DNA of 64,000 nucleotides, taken from NCBI RefSeq assembly GCF_000283155.1, contig NW_004454217.1, positions 3,297,949 through 3,361,948 on the forward strand, in the 5' to 3' direction. Positions 13,120-24,639 of the stretch are shown one piece after another (positions within the stretch are counted from its first letter, which is position 1; each line of letters begins with the position of its first letter). This DNA is from Ceratotherium simum simum. Lineage: Eukaryota; Chordata; Mammalia; Perissodactyla; Rhinocerotidae. Below the pieces are notes generated by a model. It worked only from the letters and a program-made list of their open reading frames with translations, had not been told where the DNA came from and did not search any database. The position numbers were made by a program, and so were the translations under genes.

Positions 13120-13545
13120 TTGTTTTGAATTTTAAACATTTTTACTGCAATCCTGCTTTTTAGTGACAATACATTCTCATGAAAAACAGAAAAGTAAAAC
13201 TTTTGTGTGAAAGACAAAGAATACCAACTCTTTAAATTGTCCTTAAAATATAAGTATTTAAGTTTTCTATGCTAAGTGATACCTTATTTATTTCTGATTT
13301 GATAGATCTTAATTTGTATAATAAACACAAAACATTTTTACAGCGATAATTTAAATTTATGAAAATTGTAAAACTAATTTTACTTTACATGTCGCTGGGT
13401 AATGTGCAGCTTTCTGACATTTCATTAAATGTAATTTAAATAAGCTATTCCTATCAATACTGAAGTGCATTTAAGATCACTTCTGTATAAACAATGATGC
13501 AAGTTTATATAACTTGACTTTTTTATACTAATGGAACCATCTGTT
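13120..13545 (-). mobile_element. Possible antisense L1ME-type 3' region
   Basis: GAAAAACAGAAAAGTAAAAC, a run of short AT-rich words, and CTATTCCTATCAATACTGAAGTGCATTTAAGATCACTTCTGTATAAACAA resemble a diverged antisense old-L1 3' end of the same type seen more clearly at 37560-38030. The evidence is weak. Confidence 0.3.
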
Positions 13546-15094
13546 CAGTTCATAAAATGCTTCACATTAGAGTACAGGTTCTGTAATACAACATAGATTA
13601 AATCTGAAACAGGAGAACATAAAAGATAGATTTTATATCTCATAAGTATAATAGATTCCTAGATGACTTAGCTTATTTAAGATGTGCAGAACATTCAATA
13701 TTTTCTCGATTCACAGAAAACTCAGTAGTCTGGAGTTCTGTTTATTGCCATGATTTGGATAAATTTGCTAAATACCTATTTTCAGGTTGAAAAAACATAC
13801 AATGACTCTTCCCTTTTTATTCTAGTAGCTATCAAAATTTTTCTTTATTTGTCGAGATGATATCTCATTCCATCAAATTACTAATTTTTTATTCCTTGTT
13901 TATGTTACAAATAAGACTGGTCTATGTAGGTGGAAACCAAAATTCTCAATGACATTTAGCCCCAGAGAGGCTTATCCAACCCTTTGGATAATGGGATTGT
14001 ACTAGAGTGGGAAGATGATTGGCTGAAGCCTGAACCTCCATCTTTTCAATTTAGCACCTGTTCTACTTCAGTAAATGGCACAGATTCCAAGTCTAAAAGA
14101 ATGCTCCTTAATTGTTTCCAAAGTGCCCTGCTTAACAAATAATATTTGAATAATGCTAACAGCAGATGTTTTCAACCTTCCAGAATATCATTTTTCTGTT
14201 TGTTGCCATGGTCACCACTTCTTAGCTTTTTAAGTTCTCTGTTTTTCAGATATGACTTGGTTCTGTTGTTGCTCACATTGGCTATCTGCTGCTATCAAGA
14301 CAACAACTGGACACAACGACAAATAGTTATTGATAGTTTATAAATAAACAACATTCCCAAAATGCCAAAGTTGCACATTGGCTAAGTTTTTTAGCACAAT
14401 TGAGAAGTATTTGTCTTATTTACAGTGTTGTCACTTCTTTCCTTAGATAACATCACACACTAGATAACTTCATCCTTCGATAACAATGACGAACATCTTA
14501 CTTTTAGGAGGACCTCAGAGAAGAATTATAACCTACCCATTCCCTCAAATGCTTAATTTACCATCACTGACATAAGCACATAATCCTAGTTATAACACAA
14601 GTCTAAAACTATCTAAAATCAATTCACAGATTACTCTTTCCAAAAATGAACATAATATAAAGAGAAACACCAAAACTTCAGTTAGATAATGAGTACTGTC
14701 ATGACTCAGGCCTTGTCTTAGCATGGGGAGTTTTAATTTAACTCATTCTAATTTTGAGAGGAATTATTTGTTGCTGTCTTGGAGTAATTAAGATTAGAGC
14801 CCAAATCCTGTTTCCAAAATCTACCAGTTGTTTGTTGCTGTACTTGGTTTTTTATTTTAGACACGTTATAAACTGTCTCTCTTAACCTTAGAGTTTTTAT
14901 TTTTCTTTTGGATATATAGTAAACGTATATGGGGTATATGTGTGTACTTGATGGAATGTTGGTCCCATGTGATGTGGACAGAGGCAGAAGGGTAGACATT
15001 GGGAGTAGCCAAGAGCCCAGGTGTGACAGACGGATTTGTTTTTTGTTGACGGCAAGCACAAAAATAAGGCCAACTGTTTACTCATCTACCCTCT
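13546..15094. other. Unassigned DNA
   Basis: About 1.5 kb with no gene or named repeat. The overlapping frames at 14748-15111 are on opposite strands of the same DNA and show no domain. 14146-14343 is hydrophobic by composition only. Confidence 0.45.
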
Positions 15095-15515
15095 ACCCAG
15101 ATTCCCATTAGTAGGGAACTGGGTTAAGTAAATTATGATGTATCAATATTATGAAAAACAATGCATGATTTAAAAGGATCACTTAATTTTATGTCTAATT
15201 CCATGGAAAAAATCTTCCAAGAATATTCCTGAGTGAAAATGGCTTAATATTATATAGAATGTTACATCTATATTAAAATACACACAGAAAAATGTAGTTA
15301 TAAAGACACATAATTCTATATATTTTTATAAATATTTTCTAAGATAAGTAGGGAAATGGAAGGATATCATCTGGAAAGATAAATATCAGATTTAAAATAG
15401 TGGTTACCTCTGGGCAGAACACTCATTTTGGACTATGTGTGCATCAACAGAAATTTAAACTTAATGAATATTGTCTGGTGATTTTAAAATAGGAATATAT
15501 TCATCATGCTTAACA
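15095..15515 (+). mobile_element. L1 (L1ME-like) 3' end
   Basis: GGGAACTGGGTTAAGTAAATTATGATG (about 15114-15140), ATATTATGAAAAACAATGCATG, GTGAAAATGGCTTAATATTATATAG and AAATAGTGGTTACCTCTGGGCAG (about 15395-15417) follow the conserved 3' region of old L1s (small target ORF2 end plus 3'UTR). No intact coding. Confidence 0.65.
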
Positions 15516-15894
15516 ATAACAACAAAATAAGTGTTTTTATATTATCAAATATCTTCCAGTGAAAAAAGAGGCTGATTTCCATGTAGGTGTTCAGTGAGAC
15601 ATATTGTAATACAACGTCAAGCATCACTTGTAATCAGCACATATTTTGAACGCAAACTATGAAAACAGTTTGTTTTCTCAGGTAGAATATTATTTCTACC
15701 ATCTTGTTTATCATTATTTTTAATTTATAAGATTACTTACATCGTATCAAATATTAACCTTCTCTGTACCCTAATTATTGTAAATACAGAATTAGAGCTT
15801 GCTAGATTAATTATTTATTTTTCCATAGGACCCAGGTTAACTTGAACTAATGCAAAATTCCAGACAAATAAACTCTATTGATTTTAGTTAGTCT
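15516..15894. other. Unassigned AT-rich DNA
   Basis: Nothing recognised. Confidence 0.45.
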
Positions 15895-16330
15895 ATTAAT
15901 TAGGGCTGTTTAGATTATAAGTGACAAAAGGCCCGACTCAACATAACTTAAAAGAAATATATGAATATATATTGGATTTGTTAAAAAAAAAAAAAAAGTG
16001 AAGGTCACTTTGCAAGTACCAGAGAAGCTCTGAAAACTTCAAGGCCTGAAGCCTTGACCATACACCTTCAGGTTTCTCTCTTATCAGCTATTTGTCACTC
16101 ATGGGCTTTTGCCACTGGTAAAGGAGTCTAAAGGTAATCCTCTCCTGGACCTCCCCATTTACCTCTCCAGCTCAGGGGAGCAGTCACAATCTCTTCTCCT
16201 TTAGATTCACATTAAGAAGTCAGAGAATCCCTGGGGAAGAACTCTGTCAAGTGTGAGTCACGTCCCCTTCCCTAGCCAATCACCGAGGAAAGAGGACGAG
16301 GGGACTATGGTTTTCAGGATCTGCAGGAAC
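15895..16330 (+). mobile_element. Old dispersed repeat of unassigned class, copy 1
   Basis: It starts near TTAGGGCTGTTTAGATTATAAGTGACAAAAGGCCCGACTCAACATAACTTAAAAG, resembling a known mammalian repeat that opens 'agttgcaagtgacagaaacccaactcaaactggcttaa'. Further on it has a leader-like CTCTTATCAGCTATTTGTCACTC, and CCCTTCCCTAGCCAATCACCGAGG (about 16266-16289), which matches that repeat's 'ccaatcactg' segment. A poly-A run (15983-15997) lies inside. Compare the second, weaker copy at 40835-41130. Confidence 0.4.
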
Positions 16331-17884
16331 CCAGAAGTAGTAGTCCCACTAAAATCTTTCCATTGGAATTTAGAATGAGCAATTTCCTCCCCAAAATGAG
16401 TAAGGAATGACGGGAGGTGTGTAGAGTTCTAGTACATGCTACCGCAATGAAAACGTCAGTAGGTGTACAATGCAATAGATGATATGTTTGCCAGCTGATT
16501 TTTTCCAGGTACATTTTATGCTTGCAATCCAGGAATCTGGGTTTGATCTTTAATATTGCTTGATAATTTTATATTTTTGCATTTGACATCTTTTCTTTCT
16601 CTGAAGCTTGTTTTTCACTATTTTACCTAACCTCCTGATTGTATTTTTTCTTTCCCATTCAGAAAACTACCTTGACTTTTTCAGAATCATTCCTAGTAAC
16701 TCCAGTATTCCATGAGTGCTACAGATCAGATTAGGAAATCAGAAAGAGAAATACACAATGTTAAGTATGTAAATATGTATAAGTGTGTAATATGAAAATT
16801 TAAAATTGGAGTATTTATAAAAACTTAACACTGTTGTGATATAAGCTAGTAAATATTTCGTACCTTAAGATAATAGAAACATCAAAGAACAATTAGTGGA
16901 TTTTAGAGCACGTAGCTTGGTCTGCCTGTACCGGGCTGCAATTATTGACCTGCATCAACTGAGTAGGAAATATCAAGAGAAACTTGATCCTTGAGCTTAG
17001 TACCTGTCTGTCCGTTTTATTCCCCCACTGGCAAGGTGTATAACAACAAAAATAAAACAAGTGTTTGTGAATCAGAACTGCCTCACTGGTCTGCTACTGG
17101 AGTCCTGGACTAGGACATTGCAGACTATATTCTCCTGCTGGTTTCTTAATTTGACTTAGGTTACTAGCAATTGCGGCATCTTGATGCCTTCATTGCTTTC
17201 CCAATCTCTTATTACCATCAAAAAGGAATGGGTTAAACCTGTTCTGAGGGAGTAGAATAGGGTTCAATACATTTCTCCTTCTATAGAACATTTTATTCTT
17301 ACCCTTCTTCACATATGACCCTTATATTTTTGCTCTCAATTTTTGGTCTCTTTTCTCCTCTGGGACTTTGCCCAATTATTTTTCCATTTCTTTCTATTAT
17401 CAGTCCAAATGTCAATAAAAATGTTCAATTCTAAATCCTAAAAACAGTATCTTAACTTTACTTCTCATTCAAGTAGCATACTTTATCTTTAACTAAAAAA
17501 TATTCTCAAAAATTAAATGTAACTTTTCAGATTCCAATTTCTCATTTTCTGCTCATTCCTCAAAGCACTTCAATTGATCTTAAAAGAGAAATTAAAGACC
17601 TTCAAGTTGTCAAAAAAAAGCCAACAATCTATTCTTAGGTCTCATTCCTACAAAATATCCACTGTTTGGCAGCATCTTCTTGAGAGTCACTTCATCTTTA
17701 ATCTATGACAGTACTATATTGTGCTTCTCCTCTTGTCTCTCTTTATGTCTCCTCCCCAATATTTAGACATTTTTTACTTCAATATTTACTTGAAGCCTTT
17801 TCATGTTAGGGGCTAGAATGATTGCTGGATTTTCTTCCTTTGCCTGACCTTAATTGAAGACATTCATTATGCTTTTTTTGTAGT
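16331..17884. other. Unassigned DNA
   Basis: About 1.5 kb without recognisable gene or repeat. No open frame above 66 codons. Confidence 0.45.
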
Positions 17885-18062
17885 TAAAAAGTCCATTTTT
17901 ATTTTTTTCCAGCTTTATGAGACATAATCAACATATAACACTGTATGAGTTTAAGGTGTATAAAGTGATGATTTGATACACATATATATCATGAAATGAT
18001 TACCGCAATAGGGCTAGTTAATACCTCTATCACCTCACATACTTTAATTTTTTCATCCATTT
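17885..18062 (-). mobile_element. L1M 3' end (antisense fragment)
   Basis: TTCCAGCTTTATGAGACATAATCAACATATAACACTG followed by GTTTAAGGTGTATAAAGTGATGATTTGATACACATATA matches the antisense 3'UTR of L1M elements ('tttattgagatataattcacatac ... tttaaagtgtacaattcagtg'). Only the last 170 bp or so is present, as usual for 5'-truncated copies. Confidence 0.65.
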
Positions 18063-18079
18063 TTGTCTTTTTTCTCTGC

Positions 18080-18960
18080 TCTCTTTCTTTGCAATGTCAT
18101 CGATTCACATAACTTTGAATTTTATCTGTATAACTACAACGGCCAAGTCACTATTGCTGATTCTAGCATCTCCTCTGAAGTCTAAGACCTTTTTCTAAAT
18201 TCCTGTTGAAAATGTTTATGAAGATCACTCTCATTGACACTGCAAACTTATGAGGTTTATACATGAAATAGTAGTATTACTTCGCTACCCTGCTCTTCTT
18301 TTGCGTTTCCTGTCTCAGGAAATGGCCTTATAACTTACCAGGCTAACCAAGTTATTGATCTTAATGTCCTTCTTGACTACTGTCTCTCCCTTTATCTCCA
18401 CATGCAGTCTTTTCAAGTCAAAGTTTCTGTCTCCAGAGTGTCTTGGGAATCTCTTTATTCCATTCCAAGAAAACTTGCAAAGACCAGATCTTAAGTGCAT
18501 TGTTATTTTCTAATTTCTTTCTAAGTGTTCTCTGACATCCATTATTTCTCATTTCCCAACCATTCTCCTAGACTACTACTAGAATATTTTTCCTTACAAA
18601 AAAACCTTGTTTCACTCTACCGTTCAAAATTCTTCCTGAATTTAGGTGAAATTTCCTAATATGAATCAGAGTTCTCTCATTCATGTGTAATGTTATCCAA
18701 ATTTTTCTAAAATGTCTATCTTGTCTTAATAGAATGCTTCCAAATCTTCAAGATTTAGGTCAAATGCCAAGCCCTTCCTGAAGCTTTTTCTAATGCTCTG
18801 GGTCAAAAAAGGTTTCTATCCACTTGAGTCTGTAACTCAGAGTTCTTACTAAGATGTATCATGGAGTAAAATTTCTTAATGGCACAAATCACAAGCACCA
18901 GTGCAGCTCTTGACACACTTACTTTTCCTAAAATTTTATTGAATTAAGTGTTATGAAACC
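18080..18960 (+). mobile_element. LINE L2, ORF2 end to 3'UTR
   Basis: A long L2 copy. Segments in consensus order are CTATTGCTGATTCTAGCATCTCC (about 18150-18172), TCCTGTCTCAGGAAATGGC (18308-18326), TGATCTTAATGTCCTTCTTGACTACTGTCTCTCCC (about 18356-18390), CTAGACTACTACTAGAATATT (about 18570-18590), and a 3'UTR part with TTAGGTCAAATGCCAAGCCCTTCCTGAAGC (about 18756-18785). No open frame survives. Confidence 0.65.
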
Positions 18961-18980
18961 TTTATGCTTGTGTGTATTGA

Positions 18981-19008
18981 TTGTATGGTTAATCATTTAA
19001 CCATACAA
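18981..19008. repeat. Perfect 12-bp inverted repeat, 4-bp loop
   Basis: TTGTATGGTTAA (18981-18992) and TTAACCATACAA (18997-19008) are exact reverse complements around TCAT, giving a stable small hairpin on either strand. Confidence 0.8.
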
Positions 19009-19038
19009 CTGGCCTACAGTTGGCACCACTGGCCTACA
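19008..19038. repeat. 11-bp direct repeat, 20-bp period
   Basis: ACTGGCCTACA occurs at 19008-19018 and again at 19028-19038. It directly abuts the hairpin arm at 19008. Confidence 0.75.
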
Positions 19039-19429
19039 AAGATTTGGTTATAAAACCAATCCTGAGACTCAGATGATATTTACACTACTTATTTTCATTC
19101 TTAAGATTCTATTCAAAATCTCAGGTTAGCTTAGTTGGATGAACTTGATTCTCAGAAGCCAACACTTTTCTACTCTTCTTCTGGCTCTTGTTCAGGTTGT
19201 GTAATCGTCTTATTATGTACTCCGTCTAGTCAGCAGATGGAGAAAATTTTACTTATCTGTGACTTTTCTCATGGGGGAGTTGTTTCTATGATCTCTTGAG
19301 CAAATCTCTTTATAAGGTGGCAGTTTTCACAGTATTGGTACTTGATCATGAGACTATTTATGAAGTACAGTTTCTTGAATTGCAACTATCACCAAATGGT
19401 GAAATGGTTTTGTAGAGAAAACATCAAAA

Positions 19430-19720
19430 TGCTATTCTGAAGACCTGAGTTCCAGTTCTGATTCTCTTTATGAAAGTCACAATTTTTATTTGTCTGTATT
19501 TATTCTTTAAAATAGAGACAGAAAAATGTTTCTATACGTCTCCATATGCAGGTTTTGCCACTTACCTACAGTGTTAATTTGAGCCTCCACTTGGTTATTT
19601 GTAAAGGAGATAATAATTTCTACCTTAGAGAATTGTTTTGAAGACTGAGTGAGGTAATGTTTCAAAGCATATATTATAGTTTCGGGTACATATTCAGCAC
19701 TCAGTAAAATGTAGCCATAT
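19430..19720 (+). mobile_element. MIR SINE
   Basis: CTGAGTTCCAGTTCTGATTCTC, then GTTTTGCCACTTACC, CCACTTGGTTATTTGTAAAGGAGATAATAATTTCTACC (about 19588-19625), TTGTTTTGAAGACTGAGTGAGGTAAT and CAGCACTCAGTAAAATGTAGCCATATATTATT follow the whole MIR consensus in order ('cctctgtaaaatgggataataatagtacctacc ... aggattaaatgagataa ... gcactcaataaatgttagctattatta'). Confidence 0.75.
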
Positions 19721-19763
19721 ATTATTTTGAAAGGTCTAAAGTGCTTTAACAATAACTTGGCAT

Positions 19764-19980
19764 AAATAAGAGACTTTTTTTTTCCTTTGGTGAGGAAGAT
19801 TAGCCCTGAGCTAACATCTGTACCAATCTTCCTCTATTTTGTGTGTGGGAGGCCATCACAGCATGGCTATATGAACGGTGTGTAGGTCCGTGCCCGGGAT
19901 CCGAACCTGTGAGCCCCAGGCCACCAAAGCAAAGCACACAAGCAACCACTATGCCACTGGATCAGCCCCAAAATAAGAGA
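19764..19980 (-). mobile_element. ERE-type SINE with target duplication
   Basis: Body at about 19774-19970 in reverse orientation. The T-rich tail complement is on the left, then GTGAGGAAGATTAGCCCTGAG, GCTAACATCTGTACC, and the tRNA-like head ending in GGATCAGCCCC on the right. It carries one GATGTTAGCTCAGGGC-type unit rather than two, so it is short (about 197 bp). The target-site duplication AAATAAGAGA is perfect at 19764-19773 and 19971-19980. The right flank TTTTTAACC gives a TT/AAAA nick on the opposite strand, as expected of L1-driven insertion. Confidence 0.9.
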
Positions 19981-20389
19981 TTTTTAACCATAGATTTGTG
20001 GATAGAATTTAGGGGGACCATGGACTTCAATGAAAGAAATATTATATCTTTATTAATTAATCTCTAATGGTAATTTAACATTTCCTTTTATTATGACTAA
20101 AGGCAACAAACTACAGTAGAACCGTAGTCTCTATGACACTATCACCAATAAAAACCACAGATATTTTCATATATTATAGCTATTGCAGATATTTCAAAAC
20201 AGAATGTATATTGATCACTACTTCAAATTATGCTATTTATACCTGCTGCTAGATCTTATTGTTCAATTTCAATAAAGAAGCAGATATACAACTATGTCTT
20301 ATGTTTCCATTTGTAAAAAGATTTCTATAACTATATTTAGATATAATTGGCTTCCATTAAATCCTATGTATTTTATTTTGTGCTTTTAA
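19981..20389. other. Unassigned AT-rich DNA
   Basis: Nothing recognised. Confidence 0.45.
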
Positions 20390-20478
20390 AAAACTTTTCT
20401 GGGAAAGAGTCCATATGCTTCACCAGGCTGCCAAAGAAATATGGCACAAAAATGGTTAACAACTCCTGTCATAGTTGG
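20390..20478. mobile_element. End of a hAT-like DNA transposon (probable)
   Basis: AGAGTCCATATGCTTCACCAGGCTGCCAAAG followed by ATGGCACAAAAATGGTTAACAACTCCTG resembles the terminal part of an old hAT-family repeat ('ggtccatgcttcaccagactgccaaag ... ggcacaaaaaaggttaagaaccc'). The other end was not found. Confidence 0.4.
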
Positions 20479-20529
20479 TCAGCATGAGAACAGTAAAACT
20501 GGATGTAGTCTATGAAACTGTATATGTTC

Positions 20530-20812
20530 AAAGGAATTCCTTTTTTTTGTGTGTGTGTGAGGAGGATCGGCCCTGAGCTAACATCTGCCAATCCTCCTCT
20601 TTTTGCTGAGGAAGACTGGCCCTGCGCTAACATCCATGCCCATCTTCCTCCACTTTATATGGGACACCACCACAGCATGGCTCGACAAGCAGTGCGTCGG
20701 TGCGCGCCTGGGATCCGAACTGGTGAACCCCAGGCCACTGCAGCAGAGCGCGCGCACTTAACTGCTTGCGCCACCGGGCTGGCCCCCAAAGGAATTCCTT
20801 TTTGTGTGTGTA
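20530..20812 (-). mobile_element. ERE-type SINE with palindromic target duplication
   Basis: Reverse-oriented full copy, body about 20546-20787. Poly-T and (GT)n, GAGGAGGATCGGCCCTGAGC, the second unit GAGGAAGACTGGCCCTGCGC, CCACTTTATATGGGACACC, and a head ending in CCACCGGGCTGGCCCCC. The body contains both tandem GCTAACATC units. The target duplication AAAGGAATTCC starts at 20530 and 20788, and may continue through TTTTTGTGTGTG. The core AAAGGAATTCCTTT is itself a palindrome. The 104-codon (+) and 83-codon (-) frames here are SINE artefacts. Confidence 0.9.
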
Positions 20813-21170
20813 ATTATTATTATTGAAAATGGAGCAGTTCTTCAAAGCTAACCAATTCCGGCCCAACACACCATACAAAAATGTCCTTCCAATTGCCCTT
20901 CTTCAGTGGCTCCTGCCGCCTGTGGCATAAACACTTTAAACAGATACTCAGTCTTCTTAAGTTTGAAATTGGCTCTTAATTAAAATGGAAGCAATTACAA
21001 CTTCATTTGTGCCATGAGAAGATAAAATCTTTGCCTACAGTATAAAATTGTGGAGAAAAGCTTATCTGTTGGTGCCAATGGATAATACCAAAGTTGGCCA
21101 TTACTTTGAATGTTTGCTAAATTTCTTTATGATCTCTTTTATCTAGGCAGCAAATGTAGCTAAGAATATT
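20813..21170. other. Unassigned DNA
   Basis: Nothing recognised. Confidence 0.45.
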
Positions 21171-21256
21171 ATATATCTTTATCTGTATCTACATCCAGAG
21201 ATAGATGATATAGATATAAATATAGATATAGATGATATAGAAATAGAGAGATAGGC
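21171..21256. repeat. Degenerate GATA/ATAG simple repeat
   Basis: Runs of ATAGAT, GATATAGATA and GATGATATAG with interruptions, as in an old GATA-type microsatellite. Confidence 0.7.
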
Positions 21257-21559
21257 TTTCAGTGTGCTCTTGGGGAAAATTTAGAAGTTTGTCCTAAGTA
21301 ATTTTTTCCCCTTCTGTTCCTCTTTCCTCTCATATTCAAAGTGCATTATTAATACCCAGAACCACCAATGTGGCATCGTGCTCCCAAGCATATTTTAATG
21401 TAGACTTGCTGGATTTGGTAATGAAAAAAATGTATGCTGTAGTAGTGGCAATCCAATGAGAAAAAAATCTAGGGACAAAAAATATTTTTATGCTCCACAA
21501 ATTATGTATATTTGGTGGCTGCCTTTTCACCCTATGTCTAGAGATAAGCTTCTTGTGCA

Positions 21560-21562
<3 letters not shown>

Positions 21563-21618
<56 letters not shown>
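21563..21618. repeat. Compound (TA)n(CA)n microsatellite
   Basis: An almost pure alternating TA run to 21600 passes directly into (CA)9 at 21601-21618. Frames of 112 (-) and 71 (+) codons over it encode Tyr-Ile and Thr-His runs only and are not genes. Confidence 0.95.
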
Positions 21619-23389
21619 TGATAATACTTGTTCACAAATCCCCCAGCTTTTATTTTATTATGAATGTATAACAAAAGTCACTTATTTGTTGCAGAGGCTA
21701 TAAATTAGCTCTCCCAAGTGCTAATGCTTGATTCATTGTAGAAAGAACTTGTGGTTCTTTTAGATCCCTGTTGTTAAATTTATAGCAATGTCCAGTTGGC
21801 AAGAGAGAAATCTAAAAGGTGTGGGCATGAAATCAACTTATCTTATACAGCTTTTGTTTAGTTCATATGCATTGTCATGGCAATCTACCATCTGAACCAT
21901 TTCTAGGAAATCGATTCTTACTTTCAGTAACCTCATAGGCATTTTCAGCTTTCACTGGAAAAACTTAAAGTGATATATCGTGTTTTCCAATGCCATAATG
22001 AGACATATTCAGATTCTAATCAGAAGGACAAACATTTTATTACAGAAATCCTTGGAAAATAGAACAATATAGATGCTTATTTAGTAGTATTCAAACCTCT
22101 ACCAGATCAATCTACTATCCCTTTAGATAAATTTTTATTTACATTGAAAATCAGAACTCATTAGGAAAATTGCACAAGGTAAAATAATGGAGAATATTTG
22201 TTCAAATGAGAAGCAAAAAATTCACCTAGTTCTTCAGAAATCAAAAGTAAAATATGCTATTAAATCTAATAGAATGGAAAATTCATCTCAATAAATTTCT
22301 TCTCTCATGAAAGTGCAATCGAAAAGATTCTGATTTCAAAATGTGTCTTGTGCATTTGCTCATTTTAAGTCATTATCTAAAATGGATTTAACAATTCTGT
22401 AAATACATAAACAAAGGGAAAAGATAAAAGCCTAAGATGATCAAAATGAAAGGGTTCTTTCTCATTTTTACTTTATTTCTGCCATTATTGGTAGCATTAG
22501 ACTCCCTAAATGAATAGCCATGTTTCGGGCCAGAGGTCTGAAAATAATTAAAGCATATCAATATGACATTTCAAAAAGAGGAGATTTTGCTGTAGTGTAA
22601 TTATATTTATAATCACCATCTCCCTATGCCTACTCTTTGTTTGCTGGACCTTTCCCTAGAGTTTCTTAACACACCATTCTAATTAGGCATACCTACAAAG
22701 TAATTCTAGACTAGATAATTCTATTATAGGAATTAGGATTAGGAGGGGGAGGTTGGTGACTGAAACAATACCCTTGTTAGGTAGTATATAGTAGTATATC
22801 TGCAAAAGAAGATATTTTCAAAATCTTACCAAAATTTTATTTGGGGATTGATCTCAATAAAATGCGGCATTCTTTTAGAAACAACCATTAACTTTATGTA
22901 CTACTAAAAAGAACCCCTTTTGAGATGGTCTACTCTACACCAACTGTAAGTTATTTCTAGGAACAAATTTCATTATATCACTCCAATAACAATGCTGATC
23001 CATTGCTCTTGTGCTACCAAAGCTGCTTGACATAGCACTTAATAAATGTTTTTGTCATGGTTCCTCTACTTGGAAATTTCCATAAAATCATAACATATTT
23101 TCAGTCAATAAAAGCAAAAGCATATTGATAGCTCAGTAATCACATTCAAAATAAAGATTTTATGTTACTCTAAAGAAAGAGTTTGGGTTCATAAGTGGAT
23201 GTAGCCAGGATACAGATTAACTGACTTATTCTTAGCAAAAACTGAAAATTTGTGCAAGGATGAATGTGCCATCTGAAGCTTTCCTGTCAGTGTTTTTCCT
23301 CTATACATTAGTACTCAATCCTTTAAGTTTTCTCTTCATCAATCACCATGTTCTTTACTCCACCAAAACCTGCTTCTATAATCTGACAC
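21619..23389. other. Unassigned AT-rich DNA
   Basis: About 1.8 kb without recognisable gene or repeat. A weak L2-like word (CATAGCACTTAATAAATG) occurs near 23031-23048 but is too short to call. Confidence 0.4.
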
Positions 23390-23455
23390 AGTGAATTGGA
23401 CATGGCAGGCAATGAACAAAATACTTATTGAATAAAGTAATAAATAAATGATAGA
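23390..23455 (+). mobile_element. L2-like 3' terminus fragment
   Basis: GGACATGGCAGGCAATGAACAAAATACTTATTGAATAAAG ends like L2 ('catagtaggcactcaataaatatttgttgaatga'). Only the last 65 bp or so is seen. Confidence 0.4.
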
Positions 23456-23689
23456 TCCTGATATCTGACGTTGAATACCCTAAATTTGAATTTGAATCAA
23501 CCTAGTATCTCTCCTGATGATGACACTTGTATTTTAAACATCATTTCTAATTTTAGACATTTCATGTGCTGATAAAAGAATTTTAAGCAGTAGAAGCAAA
23601 GAGGAAAAGTGTTTAGATGAATGCAAGCCTTTCTTAGATGCTTGGAGCCAGTAAGTTACGGTGCAAAGCGTCAGTCCAGAATATGAATT

Positions 23690-23860
23690 TCTCACATGGC
23701 AATTTTTAAGAAGGTGATTGGGTTTAAGATACTTCATCTCTGTGATCCTGAGTTTCTTTATCTATAATATGCTATTAATACTCCCCTGGATTTTATGAAG
23801 ACTAAAGAATAGTTTAAACATATGAGCAAGTGTCTGAAAGACAGGAGCACTTAAATGCAA
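23690..23860 (+). mobile_element. MIR SINE fragment
   Basis: GAGTTTCTTTATCTATAATATGCTATTAATACTCCCCTGGATTTTATGAAGACTAAAGAATAG (23750-23813) parallels MIR 'cagtttcctcatctgtaaaatgg.ataataatacctacc ... tgaggattaaatgag'. A diverged fragment. Confidence 0.55.
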
Positions 23861-24639
23861 ATTTCCTTACCTTGAAGTTATGTCATATTAGCAACTGCCA
23901 TCTCAACCAGCATGTATGATCATCCTTACCAAGTGGCTAAACAGCAAATAATAAATGAATATGATCTTACATTATTTGTTATTCTGAATTCTATAAAAGA
24001 ACTTGTTGAAAATGATACACCTTCCCAAATCCTTTTATTCCTATTGGTGAAGTTCTGGCCCTCGTTATATTCTTAACCAAATATTAGCTAATTAGATGGT
24101 ATAATTTATCAGATACTAGGAGTTCTTAAATCCTTCTAAACTGGTGGTCATGACAACATTAATTTCAGTTATGACTACTTTAAAATATGTTCCATGTGTA
24201 TATATACAAGGCCATGCTTGTTGAGATAAATTATATCAATTCTATATAAGTTACAGGTTCTGGTCATAACTCAGGAAAGGGATCTGGAAGATTTATATTT
24301 TGCTTCTGAAATATACCAAACCCTTTTCCAGCCATAACCCAAAGAGTTACATAATATTTGTAATAATTAAGTAGGGTATTATAAATCAATGAAACAACAG
24401 AAAATATACCAATAAAAATGCACATTATATAACAACAAAGACTAGGAAAGGAAGGTGATCCCTACTTATGATATCTTCAATGGTAATTAAATGAAATTTG
24501 ATGTATTTATCAAATTCTGAAATACTTTGTTGTATAGATACCCTATGAAAGTTTGGGCTCTCAAGAGTGAGCAAAAGCAGGTAGATTTTGGAAGAGAAAT
24601 GAAACTTGGAAGAACTAACAAGCATGGGTTGAGGTTCTC
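23861..24639. other. Unassigned AT-rich DNA
   Basis: Nothing recognised. The 66-codon reverse frame at 24425-24625 has no domain. Confidence 0.45.

Larger units (their letters stand above)
18961..19429. other. Unassigned DNA with a hairpin and a short direct repeat
   Basis: Mostly unrecognised. It opens with a 12-bp perfect inverted repeat (18981-19008) followed by an 11-bp direct repeat, given as separate entries. Confidence 0.45.

Noticed and set aside
20512..20826. 104-codon plus frame and 83-codon minus frame
   Set aside because: Both are translations of an ERE. Similar peptides recur in other ERE copies (for example 48998-49300).
21563..21618. TA/CA tract considered as a regulatory or Z-DNA element
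   Set aside because: An ordinary compound microsatellite. Z-DNA potential exists for any such run and nothing else supports function.
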